This document shows, in pieces, positions 1 through 8,527 of a DNA stretch of 64,000 bases. The number at the start of each line of letters is the position of its first letter. The first letter of the stretch is position 1. Made by a program: the position numbers and the translations under genes. This DNA is from Demequina sediminicola (lineage in GTDB: Bacteria; Actinomycetota; Actinomycetes; Actinomycetales; Demequinaceae). A model generated the notes under the pieces. It did no database searches. It had not been told where the DNA came from and saw only the letters and a list, made by a program, of their open reading frames with translations. The stretch spans positions 46,090 through 110,089 of the forward strand of contig NZ_BBRB01000006.1 of assembly GCF_000975055.1 (NCBI RefSeq), given 5' to 3'.

Positions 1-120
1 GCGAGATCAGTCACGTCCTCAGCGTAAGCCCCCGTCCCCAGAGCGATGAAACACGGTGCGCGCTCCACAGATGTCTGCGAAGACCTCGGAGGCAGAGGTG
101 TGTTCGCCAGTGTGGTCGCT

Positions 121-1152
121 ATGACTAGTGAGAGTATTCGTGGCCCTGGCGAGTTGATCGCCGTCATCCCGCTGTTGATTGGATTCGTGCCCCACGAATC
201 CGTTGTCGTGACCGGACTCGACGATGGCGGAGAAGTGGCAGTGATCATGCGCGTGGAAAGGGGTGATCTAGGAGTTCCTGACCTGGTGGAGCCGATGATG
301 GCCGATGTCACCGCCACCTTGCGGAGAGAAGGGGCGACCAAGGTCATTCTCGTGTCGTGGACAACGGACGACGTGAGCCTTGGTTGTGAGGCGCTAGACG
401 TCCTTACGCCGCGTCTCGAGCACGACGTCAAGGTGCTCGATTCGTGGGCTACCGACGGTCGGACCTATGGCGGTCCCGGCTGTGCCGATCAGCGCTGTTG
501 CCCACCGGGAGGAAGGCCGATTCCGCAGTGCACGGCTATTCCGATGGCCCGTGTCTCGCGGCGGATCGGCCATCGCCCCCTTCCGCCGTCATCCGATCAG
601 CGGCAGCAGGTGCGCAACATCGCGCGCGTAGCCCAGCGATGGGAGAAGAAACTGGAGCTCGGGCGTGACGAATGGTGTGAGCGGAGCTGGAAGGAGATCC
701 GGTCACACATGGAGGCTCCAGCAGGCGCTCCTGCTTGGGGCAAAGTCCTTGGGGGACTTCAAGATGTGCGCGTGCGTGATGCGCTGATCGTTTCTTGGCT
801 GGGTGCAAGCGACGAGGTGATTAGTGATGTGCTTCATGGAAGGGATACCGAGGGCGTCGATGACGTGATGTCTGGTGCGTTGCGACCAGGAACGGCAACC
901 ATCCCCGAACCTTCTGACCTGGTATCTGCTCGAGAGTGGGTCGAGACCCTTGTCACGGTCGCGACCCAGCGACGCCGTGCCGTGGCGCATAGTCTTCTGG
1001 CAGTCTTGCACTGGTGGAATGCTGACTTGGCCGGCTGTGAGGCTGAAACGAGGCGAGCCCTCGCCTGTGATCCGGGCTACTCTTTGGCGAGCCTCCTAGC
1101 TGACATGTGTGCGTATGGACTCAGGCCGGGATGGGCGCAGACGCGGGGTTGA
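121..1152 (+). CDS. DUF4192 family protein
   Basis: Protein of 343 residues starting [17 protein letters not shown]. The N-terminal [19 protein letters not shown] stretch is the hallmark of the actinobacterial DUF4192 family, and the Cys-rich middle ([14 protein letters not shown], around residue 120) also fits. Function is unknown; no catalytic motif, signal peptide or membrane segment is evident. I chose ATG 121 because the family similarity begins there; the open frame extends back to 46 and a purine-rich stretch sits near 87-100, so an upstream start cannot be excluded. DUF4192 genes commonly lie just upstream of the principal sigma factor gene, as here. Confidence 0.8.
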   Translation: MTSESIRGPGELIAVIPLLIGFVPHESVVVTGLDDGGEVAVIMRVERGDLGVPDLVEPMMADVTATLRREGATKVILVSWTTDDVSLGCEALDVLTPRLEHDVKVLDSWATDGRTYGGPGCADQRCCPPGGRPIPQCTAIPMARVSRRIGHRPLPPSSDQRQQVRNIARVAQRWEKKLELGRDEWCERSWKEIRSHMEAPAGAPAWGKVLGGLQDVRVRDALIVSWLGASDEVISDVLHGRDTEGVDDVMSGALRPGTATIPEPSDLVSAREWVETLVTVATQRRRAVAHSLLAVLHWWNADLAGCEAETRRALACDPGYSLASLLADMCAYGLRPGWAQTRG

Positions 1153-1199
1153 GCGGGGAATCACTGACGGGCGGATCCGCGCGAGGTCGCCTTCCAGGT

Positions 1200-1225
1200 G
1201 GAACCTGACAGTTGACATAGTCGTT
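1200..1225 (+). promoter_or_regulatory. Candidate SigR/SigH-type promoter P1 of rpoD
   Basis: GGAAC at 1200-1204, then exactly 18 bases, then GTT at 1223-1225. This matches the published SigR/SigH consensus GGAAY-N18/19-GTT of actinobacteria. A TTGACA hexamer at 1212-1217 lies inside the spacer but has no -10 at usual distance. Confidence 0.45.
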
Positions 1226-1369
1226 ATACTTAAATGGATTTGCGTGATGCGCTTCGGAGCCGCCTCTCACCATCTCCCCACCAGACACACAGCACGCGTG
1301 CTTTGTGCCCTGCGGAAGCCGGGAAGGGGATGGCATGGGTGGGCGGCGCCGAGGTCCCTCACGTGTCGT

Positions 1370-1395
1370 GGAACGTTTTGCGTTCCATATTTGTT
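1370..1395 (+). promoter_or_regulatory. Candidate SigR/SigH-type promoter P2 of rpoD
   Basis: GGAAC at 1370-1374, exactly 18 bases, GTT at 1393-1395: a second match to GGAAY-N18/19-GTT. The implied transcript would begin near 1402-1405, downstream of the only in-frame TTG codons (1391, 1394), leaving a leader of about 40 bases with a strong ribosome site. In Streptomyces coelicolor the principal sigma gene hrdB is also reported to have a SigR-dependent promoter. Confidence 0.5.
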
Positions 1396-1444
1396 GACGT
1401 TTCGTAACGCGCCATCCGCGCGCTCCAACGAGAAGGAGAAGGCC

Positions 1445-2725
1445 ACGACTACCGCAGCCTCGTCCACAGCCCGCAAGTCCGCTTCCACCAAGGCAGGATC
1501 TTCATCGGCTGAAGCGTCCAGTGAGGAGACCGTGGAGTCGACCAGCGCCTCGGAAGCCCCAAAGAAGCCTGCCGCCAAAAAGGCTCCGGCAAAGAAGGCA
1601 GCGCCCAAGCGCAAGCCTGCAGCGAAGAAGGCTCCCGCCAAGAAGGCTGCTCCCAAGAAGGAGACCATCAAGGCCTCGGATGTGCCCGAGGAGCGTGAGC
1701 TCGAAGAGCCGGACGAAGAGCCAAAGAAGCCGTCCAACACCGATGACGAGAAGTCTGGCTACGTTCTCCGTACCGGCGATGACGATGCTCCAGTTCAGCA
1801 GGTCACGACGGCTGGTGCGACTGCCGACCCGGTCAAGGACTATCTCAAGCAGATCGGTAAGGTCGCACTGCTGAACGCAGAGCAGGAAGTTGACCTGGCC
1901 AAGCGCATCGAAGCGGGATTGTTCGCAGAGGAGAAGCTCGCGTCGGGTGAGAAGATCGCTCCAAAGATGCGTACTGAGTTGCAGTGGATTGCCAATGACG
2001 GGCGCCACGCGAAGAATCACCTCCTTGAAGCGAACCTGCGCCTCGTGGTGTCTTTGGCTAAGCGCTACACCGGCCGTGGAATGCTCTTCCTGGACCTGAT
2101 CCAGGAAGGAAACCTGGGTCTTATCCGTGCTGTAGAGAAGTTCGACTACACCAAGGGATACAAGTTCTCCACCTACGCAACCTGGTGGATCCGGCAGGCC
2201 ATCACACGAGCCATGGCAGACCAGGCACGCACCATTCGTATTCCAGTGCACATGGTCGAGGTCATCAACAAACTGGCAAGGGTTCAGCGTCAGATGCTGC
2301 AAGACCTTGGTCGCGAGCCCACCCCTGAGGAACTCGCAGAGGAACTCGACATGACGCCTGAGAAGGTGGTCGAGGTACAGAAGTACGGTCGCGAGCCAAT
2401 CTCGCTTCACACCCCGCTGGGTGAAGACGGTGACAGTGAGTTTGGAGACCTCATTGAGGACTCAGAGGCTGTCGTTCCCGCCGATGCGGTGGGCTTCACT
2501 TTGCTTCAGGAAGAGCTCACTAAGGTGATGGACACATTGTCAGAGCGTGAAGCGGGCGTCGTTGGAATGCGGTTCGGCCTGACGGACGGGCAGCCCAAGA
2601 CCCTCGATGAGATTGGCCGAGTCTTTGGTGTGACGCGCGAGCGTATTCGCCAAATTGAGTCCAAGACGATGTCGAAGTTGCGTCACCCATCGCGCTCGCA
2701 AGTATTGCGCGACTACCTCGACTGA
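1445..2725 (+). CDS. rpoD: Principal RNA polymerase sigma factor (SigA/HrdB/RpoD)
   Basis: Directs RNA polymerase to housekeeping promoters. In order: a Lys/Ala/Pro-rich N-terminal tail (about residues 35-80) and an acidic linker; region 1.2 from [11 protein letters not shown] near residue 128; region 2 with [12 protein letters not shown] near 198, FLDLIQEGN and [12 protein letters not shown]; region 3; and region 4.2 ending [14 protein letters not shown] near 395. No ATG, GTG or TTG gives a family-like N-terminus. An ACG at 1445 lies six bases after GGAG in AGAAGGAG (1431-1438) and would give [12 protein letters not shown], so I mark it as the likely start. Alternatives are TTG 1391/1394 and GTG 1529. 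The gene ends at a strong terminator. Confidence 0.93.
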   Translation, partial: TTTAASSTARKSASTKAGSSSAEASSEETVESTSASEAPKKPAAKKAPAKKAAPKRKPAAKKAPAKKAAPKKETIKASDVPEERELEEPDEEPKKPSNTDDEKSGYVLRTGDDDAPVQQVTTAGATADPVKDYLKQIGKVALLNAEQEVDLAKRIEAGLFAEEKLASGEKIAPKMRTELQWIANDGRHAKNHLLEANLRLVVSLAKRYTGRGMLFLDLIQEGNLGLIRAVEKFDYTKGYKFSTYATWWIRQAITRAMADQARTIRIPVHMVEVINKLARVQRQMLQDLGREPTPEELAEELDMTPEKVVEVQKYGREPISLHTPLGEDGDSEFGDLIEDSEAVVPADAVGFTLLQEELTKVMDTLSEREAGVVGMRFGLTDGQPKTLDEIGRVFGVTRERIRQIESKTMSKLRHPSRSQVLRDYLD

Positions 2726-2769
2726 TTCTCCGACGCCCTCGGGGGAGGGATGGAGACAATCCAACATCA

Positions 2770-2804
2770 GCCGCCGGAGCGCTTGTCGCGCTCCGGCGGC
2801 TTTT
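2770..2804 (+). terminator. Rho-independent terminator of rpoD
   Basis: Perfect 12-bp stem GCCGCCGGAGCG / CGCTCCGGCGGC (2770-2781 with 2789-2800), 7-base loop, followed by TTTT. It lies 45 bases after the rpoD stop. Confidence 0.9.
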
Positions 2805-2831
2805 GCGTTTCCGAGGTCCGACCGCGGGTTG

Positions 2832-4304
2832 TTAGTCGACTGGCTGGCCCGGGTTCGCTTGAGGGGCACGTCCCGTGACTGATTGCTCGTCCTCCCATAC
2901 CGCGATCCCGTTGATGCCGGGCAGAGTCGCACGTGTAAACACGGGATCGCGCCCGGCCTTCGCTTGCGCCGAATAGTCGCGAAGCATGACGACAACGAGC
3001 GGTGTGAGGACGGCTAGCACGGGCATGTTGATCAACGCGAGAATTCCGAGCGCCCCGTCTGAGAGGGTCCACACCACACCCGCAGAAGCCAGGCATCCAA
3101 AGAACACGCACATTACGACACCAGTGCGGTAGAGCGACATGACACGTGGCTTCGACGTGATGTATGCGACGTTCGACTCTCCGTAGTAGTAACTACCAAG
3201 GATCGTCGAGAACGCCAGCAGGAACACGATCAGCGACAACACATGGCCTGCCCACGGCCCTAGCGTCGTTTCTACCGCGTTCTCCGTCAGTGTGATGCCT
3301 TCCGGAGCATTCGTCAGGTCAGGTTGGGACACGAGAATGATGAAGGCCGTGATGGAGCAGACGATCAGCGTGTCGAAGTAGACCCCCAATGACTGCACCA
3401 ATCCTTGCTTGACGGGATGCGTGGTTGCCGCTGCCGCTGCAGCGTTTGGTGCGGTGCCAAGCCCGGCCTCGTTCGAGAACATTCCGCGTTGAATGCCGAC
3501 GACAATCACGGAGCCCACCGCGCCACCTGCCACCGACGAACCCGTGAACGCGTCTTCGAAGATGAGCTGGAACACGACTCCAATCTGATCGGCGTTGCTG
3601 GCCACCACGAGGATCCCCAGGAGCAAGTACAACAATGCCATGCTTGGTACGAGCGAGGTGGTGAACCGGGCAATGCGACGGACGCCACCAAACACCACAA
3701 GAGCAGTGGCGGTTGCGAGAACGATGGCGACCAGGGGAGGCACCACTGCGCTGCTCAGGAATCCAGAACTCGACGTCACCGTTTCAGTGATGGTGTAGGC
3801 CTGAAGGGAGTTCACGATAAACGGGATCGCGACAATGAGCACGATGGCGTAAACGATGCCAAGAGTGCGGGAACCGATGCCCTTCTCCATGTAGTACGCC
3901 GGGCCTCCACGGAATCCGTCAGCCTCACGTCGCTTGAACAACTGGGCAAGGGTCGCTTCCACGAAACTCGTGGCACCGTTCACCAGAGCGAGAGTCCACA
4001 TCCAAAACACTGCCCCGGGACCACCGACGGCAATAGCTGTGCCCACGCCTGCGATGTTGCCAATACCAACCCGTGAAGCAGCGGACAGCATAAAAGCTTG
4101 AAAGGCTGACAACGACTGTGGGTTGCCGTCTTTGTCGAGTGGCGTAGCGTCCGTGAGTGTGGAAAACATGCGGGGCAACATGCGAATCTGGACCGCGCCA
4201 GTGCGGACCGTGAAGTAGAGGCCCAGCACGAGAATGATGGGCGCGGAGATCCACGTCCACAAGCTGTCAACCGCAGCCGCTACCCACTGGTCGATAGTGT
4301 CCAT
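2832..4304 (-). CDS. AGCS-family sodium:alanine (amino acid) symporter
   Basis: Multipass inner-membrane protein of 490 residues, probably importing alanine or glycine with sodium. Family signatures include a GPGAVFWMWTLALVNGAT segment near residue 95, FRGGPAYYMEKG near 135, and QRGMFSNEAGLGTAPNAAAAA near 275, the last being the substrate/Na+ region of AGCS carriers. Length is normal for the family (440-540). It starts at an ATG with no clear ribosome site and runs divergently from the small membrane gene at 4462. The exact substrate cannot be read from sequence. Confidence 0.9.
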   Translation of the reverse strand: MDTIDQWVAAAVDSLWTWISAPIILVLGLYFTVRTGAVQIRMLPRMFSTLTDATPLDKDGNPQSLSAFQAFMLSAASRVGIGNIAGVGTAIAVGGPGAVFWMWTLALVNGATSFVEATLAQLFKRREADGFRGGPAYYMEKGIGSRTLGIVYAIVLIVAIPFIVNSLQAYTITETVTSSSGFLSSAVVPPLVAIVLATATALVVFGGVRRIARFTTSLVPSMALLYLLLGILVVASNADQIGVVFQLIFEDAFTGSSVAGGAVGSVIVVGIQRGMFSNEAGLGTAPNAAAAAATTHPVKQGLVQSLGVYFDTLIVCSITAFIILVSQPDLTNAPEGITLTENAVETTLGPWAGHVLSLIVFLLAFSTILGSYYYGESNVAYITSKPRVMSLYRTGVVMCVFFGCLASAGVVWTLSDGALGILALINMPVLAVLTPLVVVMLRDYSAQAKAGRDPVFTRATLPGINGIAVWEDEQSVTGRAPQANPGQPVD

Positions 4305-4461
4305 TGTGTTGCCAGATTAGTGGTGGGGCAGTACCACCGCTCCCTGGAATCTGGTGACGGCCAAGTGCGCTGTCTCAGCGGCGCATCCCCATCGGCTATC
4401 CACGTGGGTTCGGCGAGGCGTTATTATCGTGGTGCTACGGCATCAATCAGGGAGTTCTCTC

Positions 4462-4830
4462 ATGGACATCGTGCGCTACGCACTGCTCATCGCCCACTTC
4501 GTCGGCCTTGCAGCCATTCTGGGGCCCTTCCTTGATCAATGGCGTCACGACGTCAAGCGCATCACACGCACCATGGTCTGGGGTGCCCGGGCTCAACTGT
4601 TGACAGGGCTCTTGCTGGTCGGCGTTGCTGAGATGCAGGACTACGACGTTGATCACGTCAAGATTGCGGTCAAACTTCTCGTGGCTGTTGCCATTGCTGG
4701 CCTAGCTGAGGTGGGATCCAAGCGCACCAAGGCGCTCACCGCCGACAGCGTAGGCGGCGGCGTAGTGACGTTCTGGTGGCTCATCGGCGCACTCACGCTG
4801 GTTAACATCATCGTCGCGGTGACCTGGTAA
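4462..4830 (+). CDS. Small integral membrane protein, unknown function
   Basis: 122 residues with about four hydrophobic segments (MDIVRYALLIAHFVGLAAIL, QLLTGLLLVGV, VKLLVAVAIAGLAEVG and the C-terminal WWLIGALTLVNIIVAV). The open frame extends upstream, but GGGAG at 4450-4454 sits correctly before ATG 4462. I do not recognise a named family. The GNAT gene follows after 4 bases, so they are probably cotranscribed. Confidence 0.75.
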   Translation: MDIVRYALLIAHFVGLAAILGPFLDQWRHDVKRITRTMVWGARAQLLTGLLLVGVAEMQDYDVDHVKIAVKLLVAVAIAGLAEVGSKRTKALTADSVGGGVVTFWWLIGALTLVNIIVAVTW

Positions 4831-4834
4831 TCAC

Positions 4835-5329
4835 GTGTCGACGGTTCGCTTAGCGACGTCAGCCGATGCCGCGGAGATCGTGCACCTTGGTGCGCTGATG
4901 TATAAGGCGGTCGGTTCTAAGCCCACACCGACGTGGGCAGTCGATGCGACCCAGCTGGTGCGCGACCGCATCGGCCGTGATCTCATCGGCATGGTGATCG
5001 ACGCGCCCGAGGGCGGCCTCGCATGCTGCGCTCTCCTGAACATCGCACCTCGCCTCCCAAAGCCCGGTGCCATGGCGCACCACATGGGCTACATCCAATG
5101 GGTTTCGACGGCGCCCCAGCATCAGCGCAAAGGTTATGCGCGCGCAGTGATGGACGCGTTGCTTGTGGAGACAGATAATCGGGGCATTGAGGTGGTCGAG
5201 TTGCACGCGACGCCCGTGGCACGCCCGATCTACGAAGACCTTGGCTTCTACGTCAAGCGCGACAATATTGCGATGTTGAGCGTACGAGGGCGGCCAGATA
5301 TGCCGATTCCCGACGGAGAAGGCCTCTAA
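4835..5329 (+). CDS. GNAT-family N-acetyltransferase
   Basis: 164 residues, GTG start four bases after the preceding stop. The acetyl-CoA-binding motif A is visible as QHQRKGYARAVMDALL near residue 90, followed by a motif B-like VVELHATPVARPIYEDLGF, where a late Tyr and the final beta strand end the fold. Substrate unknown. Confidence 0.85.
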   Translation: MSTVRLATSADAAEIVHLGALMYKAVGSKPTPTWAVDATQLVRDRIGRDLIGMVIDAPEGGLACCALLNIAPRLPKPGAMAHHMGYIQWVSTAPQHQRKGYARAVMDALLVETDNRGIEVVELHATPVARPIYEDLGFYVKRDNIAMLSVRGRPDMPIPDGEGL

Positions 5330-5417
5330 ATCTTCGCGCCCACTACATACCGCACTAAGTGACACACCCCACTAGGGCTAGCACCGTCTCGTCTCAGTCA
5401 ACACGCATGCTCATGCC

Positions 5418-6245
5418 TCAGTCGCCGTCGGTCCTGAGGTCAACAGACTCGAGACGGCGGTCACTGCGGAAGTCGAGCGCTGCGAACGGTGCAGCGAACG
5501 CTACGGTTGCGGCGAGGCCTGCCGCCCACATGACCGCGATGTCGTGCGGCTCACCCGAGCCGCGACCCACCGCGATCCAGGCAAGGCCCCATGCCATCGC
5601 CAGACCTGTGGACACTGCGAGCGTCGGACGCCACTTCAACGCGATGCTCATGATGGCTGCGAGTGCGGCGACCAGGGCCAGAACTACCACTGCCCACACC
5701 GTGCCGTCGCCCGCGTCGGCTTTCACTGCGTCGCGTCCAGCGGCGGTCACGTTCGCCACGGTTGCGACGGCGGACCAGCCCAGGTAGAGCCCCACTGTCA
5801 CTTCGGTGACAGCGCGGTCGAGCACGTTCGATGCAGGAGTAGCGACGAGGCGGGCGGCAATCACGCCGAGCACAGCGACCAGCGCTGCCAGAACCAGCAC
5901 TGATACCCAGAGCCACCCAGCCTGGACTACACCAATCCAGACGGCGTTCAACACCATGGACACGAGTACCCACCAGGACACTGCACGCATACGAGGATCC
6001 GCTGCGCGGGAGGGGAGTGCTTGCACAATGGCAAAGAGCACAAGTCCTACGTAGATGACGCTCCAGATTGCGAATGCTGGACTGTCGGGCGCGAGCAGTG
6101 TGGCATCGGCCGCTAAGGCGCCACCCGCGGCGTCAGCGATGTTGGTGCCGCCAAAGGCACCTGATCCCCATGCCGCGCCCATGACAGCAACCACGGCACC
6201 CACAGCAACGACGGCTTGATGGATACGATCTCCTGCGGCGGACAT
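5418..6245 (-). CDS. TspO/MBR-like tryptophan-rich membrane protein
   Basis: 275 residues, very hydrophobic, with about seven to eight membrane segments. The block FAIWSVIYVGLVLFAIVQAL near residue 60 followed by a WWVLVSMVLNAVWI stretch is typical of the TspO/MBR-related sensory family, here in the longer actinobacterial form. ATG 6245 is chosen because AAAGGGAG lies directly before it; an upstream ATG eight codons earlier has no such site. Ligand and role unknown. It converges on the GNAT gene. Confidence 0.7.
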   Translation of the reverse strand: MSAAGDRIHQAVVAVGAVVAVMGAAWGSGAFGGTNIADAAGGALAADATLLAPDSPAFAIWSVIYVGLVLFAIVQALPSRAADPRMRAVSWWVLVSMVLNAVWIGVVQAGWLWVSVLVLAALVAVLGVIAARLVATPASNVLDRAVTEVTVGLYLGWSAVATVANVTAAGRDAVKADAGDGTVWAVVVLALVAALAAIMSIALKWRPTLAVSTGLAMAWGLAWIAVGRGSGEPHDIAVMWAAGLAATVAFAAPFAALDFRSDRRLESVDLRTDGD

Positions 6246-6381
6246 GTGGTCTCCCTTTCGTCGGTTCATCAGGGGAAACGATGATGGGGGTGCCTCCTAT
6301 TCCGAAGGCCACCGGACACAGCGCGAGTGTGCGGCGCATGATCACTCGGTGCGCCTGAACGTCACGGTGGGGGCGGGCGCA

Positions 6382-6387
6382 TATCCT
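6382..6387 (+). promoter_or_regulatory. Probable -10 element of a leaderless parE transcript
   Basis: TATCCT ends seven bases before the GTG start of parE, and there is no Shine-Dalgarno sequence in between, so the start codon would be at or next to +1. No good -35 hexamer is visible at 16-18 bases. Confidence 0.4.
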
Positions 6388-6394
6388 TGTCGCC

Positions 6395-8494
6395 GTGGCT
6401 GCCTCTGATTACTCCGCACGACACCTGTCCGTTCTCGAAGGCCTCGAGGCGGTACGTAAGCGACCTGGCATGTACATCGGGACCACGGATTCCCGTGGCC
6501 TCATGCATTGTCTCTGGGAAGTGATCGACAACTCCGTTGACGAAGCGCTGGGGGGCTATGGCGAAGAGATCGTGGTCATCTTGCACCCCGATGACTCAGT
6601 TGAGGTGCGTGACAGCGGTCGTGGAATCCCGGTGGACGTCGAACCCAAGACGGGGCTGACGGGCGTCGAGGTCGTCATGACTAAACTCCACGCAGGAGGC
6701 AAGTTCGGCGGGTCCTCATATGCGGCATCGGGGGGCCTGCACGGCGTCGGAGCATCGGTGGTAAATGCGCTCAGCGAGCGACTCGATGTGTGGGTTGACC
6801 GTGGAGGCAAAACCCACCACATGGCGTTCCGCCGCGGCGAACCTGGCAACTGGGACGACCCGGCTTCGGGGCCCAGCACTGACTCAACCTTTGCGCCATT
6901 CACCACAGGCTCCGAGCTCGCTGTCGTCGGTAAGGTCGCCAAGGGGCGTAGCGGGACACGCATCCGCTACTGGGCTGACCGTCAGATCTTCAACAAGAAG
7001 GCTCACTTCACCTTCGAGGACCTCATTACCCGAGCTCGCCAGACCGCGTTCCTTGTACCGGGACTGACGTTGACCGTGCGGGACGAGCGCAATCCCGACG
7101 AGATGAGCGAGGAGTCGTTCCGATACGACGGCGGCCCGCGTGACTTCGTTGAATTCATCGCTACCGATGCTGGTGTGACGGATACGTGGGAACTCAAGGG
7201 GGAGGGGCACTACTCGGAGACAGTTCCCGTGCTCAAGGCCGACGGCACGCTGGTGTCGGAAGAGGTCGAGCGGACATGCCAAGTTGACGTCGCATTGCGG
7301 TGGGGCGTGGGGTATGAAAGCGAAGTGCGGTCGTTCGTCAACATCATCGCCACCCCCAAGGGAGGTACGCACCAAGCCGGGTTCGAGGCTGGGCTGACCA
7401 AGGTGCTGCGCAAGGTCATCGAAACCAATGCACGACGGCTGAAGCTGACCGGCAAGGATGGCGCCGAGCGCATCGAGAAGGACGACATCATGGCTGGCAT
7501 GACCGCAGTCGTGACGGTGCGGATCTCGGAGCCACAGTTCGAGGGTCAGACAAAGGAAGTGCTGGGCACGACTCCCGTCCGTGGAATTGTGGCCAAGGTC
7601 GTTGAGAAGGAACTGACCGCACTGATGACGTCTGCCAAGCGGGATGACAAGGCACAGGCCAACACCGTGATGGAGAAGATTGTCGCGGAAATGAGGGCGC
7701 GTGTGGCGGCGCGGAAGCAAAAAGAGATCTCCCGACGCAAGAATGCCCTCGAGACGTCCTCGCTTCCGGCGAAACTCGCGGACTGCCGTAGCAATGACGT
7801 CGAGACGTCGGAACTTTTCATTGTCGAAGGTGACAGCGCACTTGGTACGGCCAAGCTCGCGCGTCAGTCCGACTTCCAGGCGCTCCTGCCGATCCGAGGC
7901 AAGATCCTCAACGTGCAGAAAGCTTCCGTGACAGACATGCTGCACAACGTGGAGTGCGCTTCGATTATTCAGGTTCTGGGTGCCGGATCGGGACGTACGT
8001 TCGATATTGAGCAGGCTCGGTACGGCAAGATCATTCTCATGACCGATGCGGACGTTGATGGAGCGCACATTCGCACATTGCTGCTCACGTTGTTCTTCCG
8101 CTATATGCGCCCGATGATCGATGCTGGCCGCGTGTACGCGGCTGTTCCGCCCTTGCATCGGGTGGAGGTGAAGGGCTCGCCTCGGCGTGAGAAGGAGTAC
8201 ATCTACACCTACTCTGAGAAGGAGCTCTCCGACACGCTCCGCGATCTGAAGCGTGCTGGACGAAAGTACAACGAGGACATCCAGCGGTACAAGGGCCTCG
8301 GTGAGATGGACGCGGATCAATTGGCGGAGACGACGATGGACCCCACGCACCGCACCTTGCGCCGGATCACCGCTGAGGACGCTGAAGCCAGCGAACGGGT
8401 ATTCGACCTGCTGATGGGTAACGAGGTCGCTCCACGCAGAGACTTTATTATTGCTGGTGCACAGAAACTTGATCTCGCGCAGATCGATGCCTAG
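6395..8494 (+). CDS. parE: DNA topoisomerase IV subunit B (type IIA, GyrB/ParE family)
   Basis: ATPase subunit of the decatenating type IIA topoisomerase, 699 residues. Bergerat-fold motifs: EVIDNSVDEALGG near residue 42, DSGRGIPVD near 72, GGLHGVGASVVNALS near 112. TOPRIM: EGDSALGTAKLAR at about 478 and DADVDGAHIRTLLL at about 550; C-terminal RYKGLGEMDADQL. The EGDSALGTAK form, instead of EGDSAGGSAKQGR of GyrB, resembles Streptomyces ParE. Partner ParC is encoded at 13095-15536 on the other strand. GTG start with a -10-like TATCCT just upstream suggests a leaderless mRNA. Confidence 0.93.
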   Translation: MAASDYSARHLSVLEGLEAVRKRPGMYIGTTDSRGLMHCLWEVIDNSVDEALGGYGEEIVVILHPDDSVEVRDSGRGIPVDVEPKTGLTGVEVVMTKLHAGGKFGGSSYAASGGLHGVGASVVNALSERLDVWVDRGGKTHHMAFRRGEPGNWDDPASGPSTDSTFAPFTTGSELAVVGKVAKGRSGTRIRYWADRQIFNKKAHFTFEDLITRARQTAFLVPGLTLTVRDERNPDEMSEESFRYDGGPRDFVEFIATDAGVTDTWELKGEGHYSETVPVLKADGTLVSEEVERTCQVDVALRWGVGYESEVRSFVNIIATPKGGTHQAGFEAGLTKVLRKVIETNARRLKLTGKDGAERIEKDDIMAGMTAVVTVRISEPQFEGQTKEVLGTTPVRGIVAKVVEKELTALMTSAKRDDKAQANTVMEKIVAEMRARVAARKQKEISRRKNALETSSLPAKLADCRSNDVETSELFIVEGDSALGTAKLARQSDFQALLPIRGKILNVQKASVTDMLHNVECASIIQVLGAGSGRTFDIEQARYGKIILMTDADVDGAHIRTLLLTLFFRYMRPMIDAGRVYAAVPPLHRVEVKGSPRREKEYIYTYSEKELSDTLRDLKRAGRKYNEDIQRYKGLGEMDADQLAETTMDPTHRTLRRITAEDAEASERVFDLLMGNEVAPRRDFIIAGAQKLDLAQIDA

Positions 8495-8527
8495 ATAGAC
8501 CGATACGACAAGGGTGCACAGCGAGCA

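Larger units (their letters stand above)
1153..1444. other. Long rpoD leader/promoter region
   Basis: About 290 bases without a convincing gene between the DUF4192 gene and rpoD. It holds two GGAAC-N18-GTT motifs (1200-1225 and 1370-1395), a perfect 5-bp inverted repeat GAACG-TTTTG-CGTTC (1371-1385) and a strong AGAAGGAG Shine-Dalgarno stretch at 1431-1438. The rpoD frame stays open through it, but the translation there does not look like sigma factor. Confidence 0.6.

Noticed and set aside
1212..1230. Housekeeping promoter TTGACA ... TATACT before rpoD
   Set aside because: The spacer is only seven bases; the hexamers cannot work together.
1109..1444. N-terminal extension of the sigma factor from ATG 1109
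   Set aside because: The extension overlaps the DUF4192 gene, has no sigma-like sequence and spans both candidate promoters.
1502..2410. Long antisense frames opposite rpoD, parE and other high-GC genes
   Set aside because: Expected mirror frames of codon-biased GC-rich genes; no homology or start signals.
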